Assembly (NCBI RefSeq): GCF_000006565.2
Contig: NC_031474.1
Span: forward strand, 2,329,662 to 2,393,661
Source of the DNA: Toxoplasma gondii ME49
Lineage: Eukaryota > Apicomplexa > Conoidasida > Eucoccidiorida > Sarcocystidae
Length of the DNA stretch: 64,000 nucleotides
Direction: 5' to 3'
The first letter of the stretch is position 1. Every line of letters starts with the position of its first letter. Made by a program: the position numbers and the translations under genes. A model generated the notes under the pieces. That model was not told the origin of the DNA. It worked only from the letters and a program-made list of their open reading frames with translations, and ran no database searches. Positions 12,661 to 23,420 of this stretch are shown piece by piece.

Positions 12661-12864
12661 CCGCTATGAAACCATAAAGATCACAAATGGCAGAGACATA
12701 ATGGAGGACGTTATTCATCCCTTGATGTCACATCAGCTTAGTCTCCTTCCGAAGTACGGAACAGCCACTTGGATTCCTTTCTCATGCTAAACGGGTATCT
12801 GAGTAGACGGCCTGTCCTTCATTCCCGAGTAAACGTTTGGCCACTGTATAAGTCGGCTCATCTG
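9686..12864 (+). repeat. Tandem direct repeat, copy 2 (about 3.18 kb)
   Basis: This is the second direct copy of the block at 6795-9655, in the same orientation and separated from it by about 30 bp. Its last 1.4 kb encodes exactly the same translated frames as copy 1, which points to recent duplication or gene conversion there. Its centre (about 10830-11430) is diverged from copy 1 and longer by 318 bp. That uneven divergence within one pair is characteristic of partial homogenisation. Confidence 0.9.
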
Positions 12865-15800
12865 GCGATCGGAACCTGTTTTGGAAGTAGAGGTCGTTTG
12901 TTGGTTAAAATGTACAGTTAGCTGTTGGACAGGTAATGCGTTATGCTTGGCTGTTCTGAGTAACAGCACGGAAATGCGGAGCTCCCTCACGTACGTGCTT
13001 TCTGAAAAGCATTCTCACATTGCAGGAAAACCCACGCATGCAGATTAGCAGCAGCGTCCTGTGTGGTCGTGAACCGGAATGAAATGAAATTGTGGCTAAG
13101 GATGAGTCGGCGCTTTCACCATCTGTATTCTTTATCTCATCCGGTTGACGTTTACATGCTTACAGTTTTTGACTTAGACACGCCGTTGAAGAATGGGAAT
13201 CTGAACACATGTCACACAAATGGCAGGCCGCGTGTTGCCCCATCATGTCTGCAAATGCTTAAAGATGAACGCGAAGGTCGAAACTGCCAGCAAGCAAAGG
13301 AAAATAATCACATTTACGCCTCCATTCTCAGCAAACTGTCATGAACGTAATACCCCTGTATGAATGCAGTTCACATCTCAGTGCAAGCCGCGCCTCCCGC
13401 AACTCACTTGCGCTCTATTAATTTGAGACGAAAAGACAAAGTGCATGAAAAACCTACTTTATGAGATAACGTGAGTATGATATCTTAAACCGTGTGTCAA
13501 TCGTAATGGCAGTGGCAACGTGGTGTTGAAATAGGGACAACCGGTGGAGCAAGCCAAGCAAGTACGGCCATATCCCCAGCACATGCAACCTGAATTCTCT
13601 GCGCATCAACACACATGAATAAAATGGAAAGAACATCGGGGACATCCTTCGGCACAGAGATGACGGATAAAACTTACTTTTCGGCTGAACAGAAGACAGA
13701 GCTTAAGCTGATAAATACAACAGAAGATACCGTTGAAATTATGAGAACCGGCTTTACACGCTTCCAGCATTTGGACGTTTGTGTGCATGGTCGATTGTTA
13801 CTGGATTTGTTCTTTCACTTAGATCAGGAAACAGAGTGTCCTAACCCTCGCATTTCATTATCCACTGGTTGTGGAAGACGCGCTCGCCGCTTCGGATATA
13901 CCACCAACTGGTCAAACAAGCTGTTTGGTCACTATGTGAAAACAGTGGGGACAACACCGGGACAGTTGTGAGGTAGCGGAGCTTATCCTATCTCCAAGGG
14001 CAGAACCTCTATACAGTACAGAAGTGAGTAAGCATACATGTATTCTGAATTTACGAGTGTAATCGGTATACAAGCTTGTATGGCAATCTAGTGGAACTAC
14101 AACAAAACAGCGGTCTGCTGCGGAGCCAACTAAAGTGGAAACTACTTCGTGCCCTGTTTCCAGGGAATTGGAGGATATGGGATTTGTTTTCACCCACCAC
14201 TGTCTACGCTGACCCAGGATCGGGAAAAAAATCTTCTCTTTTGTTACTGGGTTCTGGCAGCAGTGCAACGCCCAAATACTTGGTGGATGGGGGATCGCGA
14301 ATCTTTAACCGAAACACGTGCAGTAGATGAGGGTTTAGGAGTATCGGTTGATGCGACATGATATGAGAAAATCATGACATTGTATGAGTGTTTTGAGTCA
14401 CATGCTTGAAGCACCGTACCAGCGGCCTGAGGACAGCGAACACAGGACCACGTATGTGACGGGACAATCAGGGCGACAGAATCCAATACACATACTGCAG
14501 TCAAATCACCACTATGCCTCCTCTCACATACGCCCTCTATATTTTACGGGTTTTATTGAGGTACAAGCTGAGATGAAAAAGCTGAGGAACAGAGCCCGCT
14601 TGGCTGTACCGGATATTCCTTTCCTCGGGTTGTATTTCATCGTTGTCCTCGGGAGAAAAACCATCCTTGTGCTGCACAATTGAATGGTTACCAGTTCCAA
14701 TAATGAACAAATCAGAACCGATTAATACTACAATGCCTAATCCTGTAAACTACGATGTGACTTCGAGGCTAATGCCTTCTTTCCCTTTGTTGGCGGCACG
14801 TTTTCAGTCTCTTCTACTGAGATGCAGAACAAACAGAAGCGTGGACATTATTCGCCCCCCCAAAGCAAAAGCCCGAACGGCACCGTCAGTGCTGATGGCA
14901 ACCCGGTTGTTCGCCCGAAAAACCGAAACAAGCGAACTCGATAGAGAGTCGAAAATCAGCCTTTTTTTGCATGACGATGATTCCACGAGTTACCAAGTGC
15001 GCATAGTTCAAGCCGTCATACTCCCTTCTGCGTAGTTAGAGGCTAAGCAAGAATGCACCTCAGCGAATATCATCCACGCAAGTATGCGCTCCTCCACAGC
15101 CTATCGTTTTTTCTTTGCCTGCCATTCAATTTGATTTGCTGCCCCGAGACTGCGTCTGGAATCAACACTTACGACTGTGGTACAGTGCCATACAACGGCT
15201 CTGGAGGGGAGGAAAAAGACATACAAATCCTCTGTTCGACAACAAAATGGAAGTCGGCCCATAGACGGCTGGTCAAAAATGAAGAGAGACCGAATTGTTG
15301 ACACTTTTCCCACAGGTGTTCTAGCCAAGAAGAAACTGACACAGAACGACTCTTCAGCGTGAAGTTCGGTACTACAACATAAGGGTGTTAGAAACGAATT
15401 TGAGGTTATGTGAGAGTTTCTATCTGCAGCATGACGCTTGTTTAACAAGCTTGCCTACTCACTACAGCCACTGCCTTCCTCAGATATCAACTTCCGTGCG
15501 GGCAAACATGTGTCTGGGGTGCTATAATAGGAGTTGGGTGAATGTGTCTCAGGCTTTGTCTAACGAATTCCGAGCGTGTGTATATGACATCACAGGCGGA
15601 AAGACACAACAAAATCGTGTACTTGATAATATATTGACTGACACCAGCAACACTTTTCTGTCTCGGTAGACAAAGAAGACTCACGACGTACCTTCTTGAC
15701 GCGGACCGCCGCCCTGGACGTTGGCACCCAAAGAACAAAAGGAGGTATCCGAGAGCATGTGAACCGTACTACCATACACACCAGCAGTCGTCGAACACTG

Positions 15801-18800
15801 AATGGCTATGAACATTCTGAAACAACATCCGCTGGGGCGGACCTCACTAACCAGTGCCATGCGAATTGTGCCTCTGACCAATACTTACAGCTGCTCTGGC
15901 ATGCGCGGAAAACAGAAGTCACACAACCTCGAATGAAAGCGGACAACAAACAAACGATAAGCAGAATGAAGGGTTGACAGCTGGCCAGCAACATCAGTTC
16001 TCTTCACAAATGGAACGATTGCCTCATCATCATTCAGTGCCTCAAAGAAGGCCACCGCCAGCGGATCCTATGCATCAAAATATAAGCTAATCGGTAATGT
16101 CAGCGCGGGGCTTTATCCCGTCAGCTGTTCCAACTAACCAAGGACCTTATCCCTCTTACCGACGTCAACCGTAGATGTCTCTCCTGTCCTGAGAGCCCAC
16201 GACTAACTTCATTACTAGCACTACATGTCAATGTTGTAGTGCTATAAGCGGGTGTTCCTTGACACCGTATCGACGACACTTTCGATCCTTGACTCACATC
16301 TTCGCTGAAACTGGCGGCTTGCTCTCAGGCACAATATCCTCCGTCTGGGCAGCTTCGTCTGGTCCTTAGTCGCAAGAATATGGACAGAAAGCACGCACAT
16401 GAAGAACAAACGCCATGATCCCTAGGACTAGATGTGGCGCGAGGCGGAGCTGCTGCGCTTACACTGGCAACGATTCACTGCCAACCTTTCTCTGCGTCTA
16501 TAGATGCCTTACTATCCTCTGTGGGAGTCTATTGTTGACAGGACAGCATGAAACACAGACAAAAGACATCTAAATTTATGCAGTAGCAACAAAGCAACAC
16601 CTCACTGACTGTGGTGTATTCGGTACCGTCGACGGTTGTGCACAGCATCACCGTACGCCGACATGTCAACTATACATTGCGCTTACTTGAGTACTGCATA
16701 CAGTCGTGAGTAACGAACAAATTCAATAAGCGTACGAACCGAGGATGGAGTGAACATGACATAAATGAAAGCGCCTGGTTCACGTGACTACGTCACGAGC
16801 ACTCAGGACTACCCTCTTGACTCAATGCAGGGGACCAAAGCATGCCACCGCGTTCCTGTCGTAAACGGACGCATCCCTGAGTGATGACTGTCTCGAATCG
16901 GGTCGAACACCACGAACTAACTATATCGATGGCTGACGACCCTCATGTGGGAGATACCATATTTGTGAAGTTAACTAACAGAGCACATCGGAAAACGCCT
17001 ACGGAACTGGTGGTTGGACTCTTGAGCTTTCTGTACTGCCTTGCTCGGACGGTGGTCCTGCGGGTTTCGGATGCACAGAGAAGATATAACAATGTAATTG
17101 TGATTGATGAGAGAGCTGGCAGCAACGGAAGCTCAAAACAGTGAACAGCGTTTTTTGGTGCGATAGTACAGACTTCTGCTGATAACAGGGTGACTTACGG
17201 GGGGCGCTGCAATGGGGGCATTCTCATATACATGTATATATATATCGCAAAGGCGGTTGCAGATTTTTGTAGTTAGCTGTATCAACTAAAGGAACTGTGG
17301 TGGACTGGCGAAGCTCGGAGGTTCTGGATGGATCGTATTGACTTCTTATTCCGACCTTCAACGAGTGGAAAATTCAGAGTCGTGCTGACGGAGGTCACTT
17401 CTAACGTGTGTGTTTCTCGCAGTAATATTGGCGAAACTCACCCCTGCACGTTTCCATAGTGATGCGGCCGACGAGGAGGGGGAACTGGAGGCGGCGGACC
17501 TGCAGAGTATGACAGATCAGATAAACCGAAGGAAAAACTCTCTCAGAAGGCAGTTGAAAGACTCTCTACCGCACACATTGGCCCTAGCGAGTGCGCAGAG
17601 TAAAGGCACTGTGGCTGTCCAGAACACCCAACAAAATTGTACGAGTCCGCTCCAGTTCCTGCTCGTCTGTAAGAACAAATGGCCGGTATCTCAACCACGG
17701 AGCCGCGAAGAAGTATGCCTCAGTGCAAAGTCGGGCATGCAATTTCCCACCAGGGGACGCAAACCTAGCAAGGTAGTTTAGTTCGCTCCCCGGTGTCCCT
17801 CTACCTCGCCCTGCGATTAAGCGAATTTTATAACCAAAACCGGCAAGGGTACGCGCCGCTAGTTCAGGACGTTTGTGTTACACTGAAACGCACAGATAGC
17901 ATTTCACTGTTTATTCTTTCACTGGGGTAAAACACGTTGAACACACCATAATGCCCTGTGTCCACCAGTTTCTCACAACTACATGAGCAGCTTCATCTCT
18001 CAGCTGAACTAGGACTGACCTGCTCTGTGGAATATCGTCACAGGGGACAAATAACAAAAACAGACAACCGTCATGAGCTGCCATCGAGACTTCGGCCCCG
18101 ATTGTGTCGAGTGCCTTCGAGGAAGTCTCCGTCATCAATAAAGGAACGTCTATTGCCTCGCTGTGATATCTTTTGTTGCGCCACGCCCCCAAGCTTCTGC
18201 ATATTGTAATGTTACGGCAGGTAACGCGCGTTTAAGGAAGGTGCTCGTCAACAAGCAGTTGGCGGCATACATTGACGCAGACATAAAAACCTGAACGTGA
18301 ACCCTACGAACAAGAGCACGCGATTCTGTCAAAAACCAGGTAAGGGTAGACGATACGTTCGGGACAAACTGCGAGACAGGCGACTTTAACAGGTGAATGT
18401 GACTATGTGCGCACGAATAAGATGTAGCAAAAATCAGTCCCTCATGACATAAAGTAAGGACTGCCACAAAAAGGAAACAATAAGTCTCACCCTCGAAATC
18501 TGTGCCTGGCCTTCGCCGAAGAAAAAAGCCCCATAAATCCTGCAACTTACAAAGGGAACCCGTAGCCCACTGCAACAGCGCAGCAAATGCGAACACATAC
18601 GTGGCACGGAAAAAATTATGCGAATCATGCGTTATTTTGATTAGAGTGAATGATTCCTGGTGACAAAGTGGCGCAACTCTACCGATAGCCAATCATCGAC
18701 TCGACGACGCGCCCGGCCTCACTACCCACACGAAGGCTCTCGTAGCTACTCAGTTGGTAACGTGGAGCCAATAGGAGACCTCTAGCCTTACTTTCATCTA

Positions 18801-19259
18801 GTTCCTGCAACGGCACCCCACACGCGAAGAGTTCAGGCACGCTGCTGATCGCATTGCTGATAACTGCCGAACGCTGAGGAACGGGAAAATGACGCAAGTT
18901 GGGAAATCTAGTCGCACGTGCCAAGATATGACTTGAGGATTCATTCTCTCTGCATGAGTGGCCGAGTGTTTGACTGGTCTGCAGTCGGCGTCAAGTCCAA
19001 CTTATTTCTCAAGCGCAAGCGTTAACTGTGTCTGATGTTTCCGTACTGAGATGCGAGGAGAGACCTTCACTACATTTCAAGCTCCCGTAAGATGAGGACA
19101 TGTGAGACACAACTGCCGTCATCTCTTGATAAAACAGGAGCCTTGCGTACTGTCTCTCTTCTGAATAAGATATTGACTGAACCACGCACATGGATATTGA
19201 CAACCCCGTCCTCCAGGCTGCCTGCCTATATCCACACCTTTCTGGACACATTGCCGAGA
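12865..19259. other. 6.4-kb stretch without a supportable gene
   Basis: No recognisable domain, tRNA or repeat family was found. Open frames such as 13615-13971 and 14643-15035 (plus) and 18150-18692 (minus) are 118-180 codons long with no familiar motif, so I do not call them. One plus segment near 17461-17600 has coding-like acidic and helical composition. It follows acceptor-like sites at 17422 and 17460 and precedes a donor-like GTAAAG at about 17601, so it could be an isolated exon. A short TA-rich microsatellite lies at about 17225-17247. A perfect 10-bp inverted repeat is at 16216-16244. Confidence 0.55.
16216..16244. other. Perfect 10-bp inverted repeat, 9-nt loop
   Basis: TAGCACTACA at 16216-16225 is followed after nine bases by its exact reverse complement TGTAGTGCTA at 16235-16244. 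It could form a small hairpin in RNA or cruciform in DNA. No gene is adjacent, so no role can be assigned. In 64 kb a few such repeats are expected by chance. Confidence 0.4.
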
Positions 19260-21985
19260 TTTGTGCCCGGACTTTACATGTGGTACACATGCTGCAATTC
19301 CTTACTCTTCAAATTTAGGCTGCAAAACCAAAATCGCGCAAGGACACTCTCGCTGCAAAGTGATCCCATCATCTCGTTTGACTCAGCCGTTCGGCCTGTA
19401 TACCGAACTGGCGCTGGGGAAATCGCTGTCTGCCTACGTGTCACGATGAGTCAATACGTTCCTCGCGAATCTGCAAACCCACTTGCGACCAGCCACTGCG
19501 TGTTGTCAATACTCACTGGTCTGGTTGTGAACAACACGGAAATCCAAGCCACAAAGTTGCACTCACTCGTGAGATGTATGGGGGTCAGTCTCAGCAGAGT
19601 GTAGATATTCGTCCTTAGTTACTGCATTTTTGGCACATGATGATGCTCCTTACACTTCAGGTTTTGGCTGCACAAAGACATCACAAAAACAAGCCCTCTC
19701 TCAACACTTAGCTCACCATTTCGTTCGACTCTGGCGTTTGACCTGTGTACCGAACTGGCGCTGGGGAAATCGCTGTCTGCCTACGAGTCATGGTAAGTCG
19801 ATACGCTCTCCACGGATCTGCGCAGCCGCTTGCGACGACTCGCTGTGTGGTGTTAAGACTCACTGGCCTGGGTTTCAGCAACGGGGCAGAATGCAGCCAC
19901 GAAGAGGTGCTCAGTCATGGGATATATGGAGGCTAGCATCGACAAACTGCCGAGGCTCATGTCTGGAAGGTGCATGTGTGGCACAGTGCATGATGCTTAC
20001 TCCACGGGTCTCGTCTGCAAAAGAAATTGACACAACGAAACTCTCTCTCTGCAGTGAGCTCATCGTTTCGTTCGACTCTGGGGTTGGCCTGTGTACCGAA
20101 CTGGCGCTGGGGAAATCGCTGTCTGCCTACGAGTCATGGTAAGTCGATACGCTCTCCACGAATCTGCGAGGCCGCTTGCGACCACTCGCTGTGTGGTGTT
20201 AAGACTCACTGGCCTGGGTGTCAGCAACGGGGCAGAATGCAGCCACGAAGAGGTGCTCAGTCATGGGATATATGGAGGCTAGCATCGACAAACTGCCGAG
20301 GCTCATGTCTGGAAGGTGCATGTGTGGCACAGTGCATGATGCTTACTCCACGGGTCTCGTCTGCAAAAGAAATTGACACAACGAAACTCTCTCTCTGCAG
20401 TGAGCTCATCGTTTCGTTCGACTCTGGCGTTTGACCTGTGTACCGAACTGGCGCTGGGGAAATCGCTGTCTGCCTACGAGTCATGGTAAGTCGATACGCT
20501 CTCCACGGATCTGCGCGGCCGCTTGCGACAACTCGCTGTGTGGTGTTAAGACTCACTGGCCTGGGTGTCAGCAACGGGGCAGAATGCAGCCACGAAGAGG
20601 TGCTCAGTCATGGGATATATGGAGGCTAGCATCGACAAACTGCCGAGGCTCATGTCTGGAAGGTGCATGTGTGGCACAGTGCATGATGCTTACTCCACGG
20701 GTCTCGTCTGCAAAAGAAATTGACACAACGAAACTCTCTCTCTGCAGTGAGCTCATCGTTTCGTTCGACTCTGGCGTTTGACCTGTGTACCGAACTGGCG
20801 CTGGGGAAATCGCTGTCTGCCTACGAGTCATGGTAAGTCGATACGCTCTCCACGGATCTGCGCGGCCGCTTGCGACAACTCGCTGTGTGGTGTTAAGACT
20901 CACTGGCCTGGGTGTCAGCAACGGGGCAGAATGCAGCCACGAAGAGGTGCTCAATTATGGGATATATGGAGGCTAGCATCGACAAACTGCCGAGGCTCAT
21001 GTCTGGAAGGTGCATGTGTGGCACAGTGCATGATGCTTACTCCACGGGTCTCGTCTGCAAAAGAAATTGACACAACGAAACTCTCTCTCTGCAGTGAGCT
21101 CATCGTTTCGTTCGACTCTGGGGTTGGCCTGTGTACCGAACTGGCGCTGGGGAAATCGCTGTCTGCCTACGAGTCATGGTAAGTCGATACGCTCTCCACG
21201 AATCTGCGAGGCCGCTTGCGACCACTCGCTGTGTGGTGTTAAGACTCACTGGCCTGGGTGTCAGCAACGGGGCAGAATGCAGCCACGAAGAGGTGCTCAG
21301 TCATGGGATATATGGAGGCTAGCATCGACAAACTGCCGAGGCTCATGTCTGGAAGGTGCATGTGTGGCACAGTGCATGATGCTTACTCCACGGGTCTCGT
21401 CTGCAAAAGAAATTGACACAACGAAACTCTCTCTCTGCAGTGAGCTCATCGTTTCGTTCGACTCTGGCGTTTGACCTGTGTACCGAACTGGCGCTGGGGA
21501 AATCGCTGTCTGCCTACGAGTCATGGTAAGTCGATACGCTCTCCACGGATCTGCGCGGCCGCTTGCGACAACTCGCTGTGTGGTGTTAAGACTCACTGGC
21601 CTGGGTGTCAGCAACGGGGCAGAATGCAGCCACGAAGAGGTGCTCAGTCATGGGATATATGGAGGCTAGCATCGACAAACTGCCGAGGCTCATGTCTGGA
21701 AGGTGCATGTGTGGCACAGTGCATGATGCTTACTCCACGGGTCTCGTCTGCAAAAGAAATTGACACAACGAAACTCTCTCTCTGCAGTGAGCTCATCGTT
21801 TCGTTCGACTCTGGCGTTTGACCTGTGTACCGAACTGGAGCTGGGGAAATCGCTGTCTGCCTACGAGTCATGGTAAGTCGATACGCTCTCCACGAATCTG
21901 CGCGGCCGCTTGCGACCACTCGCTGTGTGGTGTCAAGACTCACTGGCCTGATTGTCAGCAGCAGGTACATCGCAGCCATAGACAG
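19260..21985 (+). repeat. Satellite array, eight 346/347-bp units
   Basis: Aligned on the TGAGCTCATC landmark, units begin at 19361, 19708, 20055, 20401, 20748, 21095, 21441 and 21788. The spacings are 347, 347, 346, 347, 347, 346 and 347. A degenerate half-unit precedes the first, and the last is cut off after about 170 bp. The first two units are clearly diverged and the rest nearly identical. The units at 20055 and 21095 share the same variant bases, including a 1-bp deletion that makes them 346 long. This gives a three-unit higher-order repeat of 1,040 bp. Unit length and higher-order layout fit the Sat350-type satellites described in Toxoplasma and Neospora, but I cannot confirm sequence identity. 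Open frames of 116-135 codons in the array are by-products of the repeat, and the unit length is not a multiple of three. Confidence 0.9.
20401..20485 (+). other. Exon-like segment inside a satellite unit (example)
   Basis: Six of the eight satellite units contain a pyrimidine tract ending in TGCAG, then this segment (86 bp in the 347-bp variant frames, 85 by these coordinates), then a donor that matches the consensus well (TCATG followed by GTAAGTCG). In the 20401-type unit one frame is open throughout, with codon choice that looks coding (it includes LCTELALGKSLSAYES). The 20055 and 21095 variants have a 1-bp deletion that shifts this frame. The first unit (19361) has lost the donor. The segment may be a fossil exon amplified with its intron, or a splice trap in a noncoding transcript. 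Confidence 0.4.
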
Positions 21986-22164
21986 TTTCTCAATCCGGGC
22001 GGGAAAGCACCAAAAGACCCCTACCGCGCATCGAGTGTGACAATTCTGAAAGCGGGGCGTCCTGCCCCACTGTCACAACCGAGTGCGCGAAGCGTCAGGC
22101 CTCAAATATAGCAACAAAGAGAGATGATACCCAAAAGCCACTTATTTTGTGTACGGTGTCAGTA

Positions 22165-22440
22165 TCACGTAGACAAGTGCGTACTTTCTCCCGAATCCTG
22201 GCAGTTAACCGGCAACGAGAACGGGACTGCTTCTGACATACATCTTAATATTTGTGACTGAGATAGACGGCGGTGCGCTGGCCTGTAAACGCCGGTGATG
22301 TCTGTTGATTGATTGTGAAAGGGGGTCACGGGTGCCGTACCTCGTTTGTATATGAAAAATCCCGCCAGAAGCATTCCAAGCGAGATGACCACGCCTACAG
22401 CGAGTTTCTGCTTTCTCGTCAGGGAGCTGAAGGGCAACAT
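22165..22440 (-). CDS. Candidate small membrane-anchored protein (91 aa)
   Basis: The frame starts with ATG and shows a short polar start, then TRKQ, a hydrophobic run of about 19 residues (LAVGVVISLGMLLAGFFIY), then KRG. This is a signal-anchor layout. The rest has no recognisable motif. A GAG|GTACGG sequence just after the KRG codons could be a splice donor, in which case only the first exon is seen here. It lies downstream of, and on the same strand as, the secreted-protein candidate at 22829-23420. The call rests on one hydrophobic stretch in a short frame, so it may well be chance. Confidence 0.25.
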   Translation of the reverse strand: MLPFSSLTRKQKLAVGVVISLGMLLAGFFIYKRGTAPVTPFHNQSTDITGVYRPAHRRLSQSQILRCMSEAVPFSLPVNCQDSGESTHLST

Positions 22441-22828
22441 GACACATGAAATAAATACGTGTTACGCATACCTACAGGAGGATTGTACTTTTGTGACACC
22501 TTTTGTCCATGTCGCACATGCAAGTCGCAACACAAGACGCCCCTCACGACCAACTGCCTCGTGTTACGCTTGGTTCATCCTCGTTTAAAACCCGTAGCAA
22601 CTGGCATCTGCATCTAAAGCGCGACGTACCAAGCGCAGAGCTCGCACCCTGACGTGTGTATGTCAATAACAGAGCGGTAGTTAAGCTTGCTTATCTAGTC
22701 CCCCAACAAGCCGAGCAGAATGTGGTACAAAACGTGCTTCAACGGAGGCCGTTTTTAATAGGGTAAATTAGCCCACTCGCTTCACATTCATTGTGATCAT
22801 ACACGACACTAGCTACCGTAGCTAGATC
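22441..22828. other. Gap between two candidate small genes
   Basis: No open frame of note, repeat or RNA fold was seen. If both neighbours are real minus-strand genes, this would hold the 3' UTR of the upstream one and the promoter of the downstream one. Confidence 0.5.
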
Positions 22829-23420
22829 CTACACAAGGTCTGGCCAGCGGGAAGGCACAAGTTCTGTCCATATCGTGAGCCGGCACACCATATGCCGACA
22901 CGGGAAACACGAACAGTGGGACTCAAACTGACAGACCGCGTTTATACGCTGGTTGCAAGCATATCGGCGATGTAGCTGACATCCCCATATAACGAACGCT
23001 TTACAGATGCTACTCGGAACAGGCGTGTCCTTGGAACCCCTGTGGGGAGACGCATTTTGATACGATTTGGCAATGAGTACAAATGGGTTAAGTTCGATTT
23101 GGCAATGAGTACAAATGGGTAAAGTTCGCCCTTGTGGGTGTGTCTTACCAGCCGCACCTGTTTTTTCGTTTAGAGTGGACGGCTGCCCTTGTAAAGGCCC
23201 TTGCGCTTCCATCCCCGTCACTAAAACCTGTAGAACCGTTTTCAAGTGCACCGACTGGGATCGCGAGATCGCGACTAGCAGAACGTGGTTCGTCCGCCAT
23301 GAATGCCGCAGATGCACTTGTGTCAGTGACAGCAACAAGCACGGTTAAAGAGGTGACCACAATGAGGAAGCCACGCCACAACATGATCCGCGACGCAAAG
23401 GATGCTTGCTGACGCCCCAT
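22829..23420 (-). CDS. Candidate secreted Cys-rich protein, two exons
   Basis: Proposed exons on the minus strand are 23420-23149 and 23039-22829. The ATG sits in a strong context (CCATGG). The N-terminus is a convincing signal peptide: basic start, hydrophobic core GFLIVVTSLTVLVAVT, then a small-residue cleavage region around TSASA. The first exon ends at a good donor (CTG|GTAAGA). The acceptor CCCCACAG|GGG restores an open frame that runs about 70 codons to TAG at 22829. The second exon is rich in Cys, suggesting an extracellular disulfide-bonded domain. The model gives about 160 residues. No family is recognised. The 109-bp intron contains a near-perfect tandem duplication. The signal peptide is the strongest part, and the second exon is inferred from splice phase only. 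Confidence 0.4.
23055..23134. repeat. 32-bp tandem duplication in proposed intron
   Basis: Two adjacent copies of a 32-bp unit differ at one base. The core GGCAATGAGTACAAATGGGT occurs twice on the plus strand, about 32 bp apart. They fall inside the proposed intron of the secreted-protein candidate. Without the duplication the intron would be about 77 bp. Confidence 0.8.

Noticed and set aside
18150..18692. 180-codon minus frame, the longest in the gene-poor block
   Set aside because: It has no recognisable motif, no clear signal peptide at its start and no splice context. A frame of this length is plausible by chance at this base composition.
19742..22111. Repeated 97-170-codon plus frames in the satellite
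   Set aside because: The unit length is 346 or 347, so frames do not join between units. The frames run across the good splice signals and recur only because the DNA recurs.
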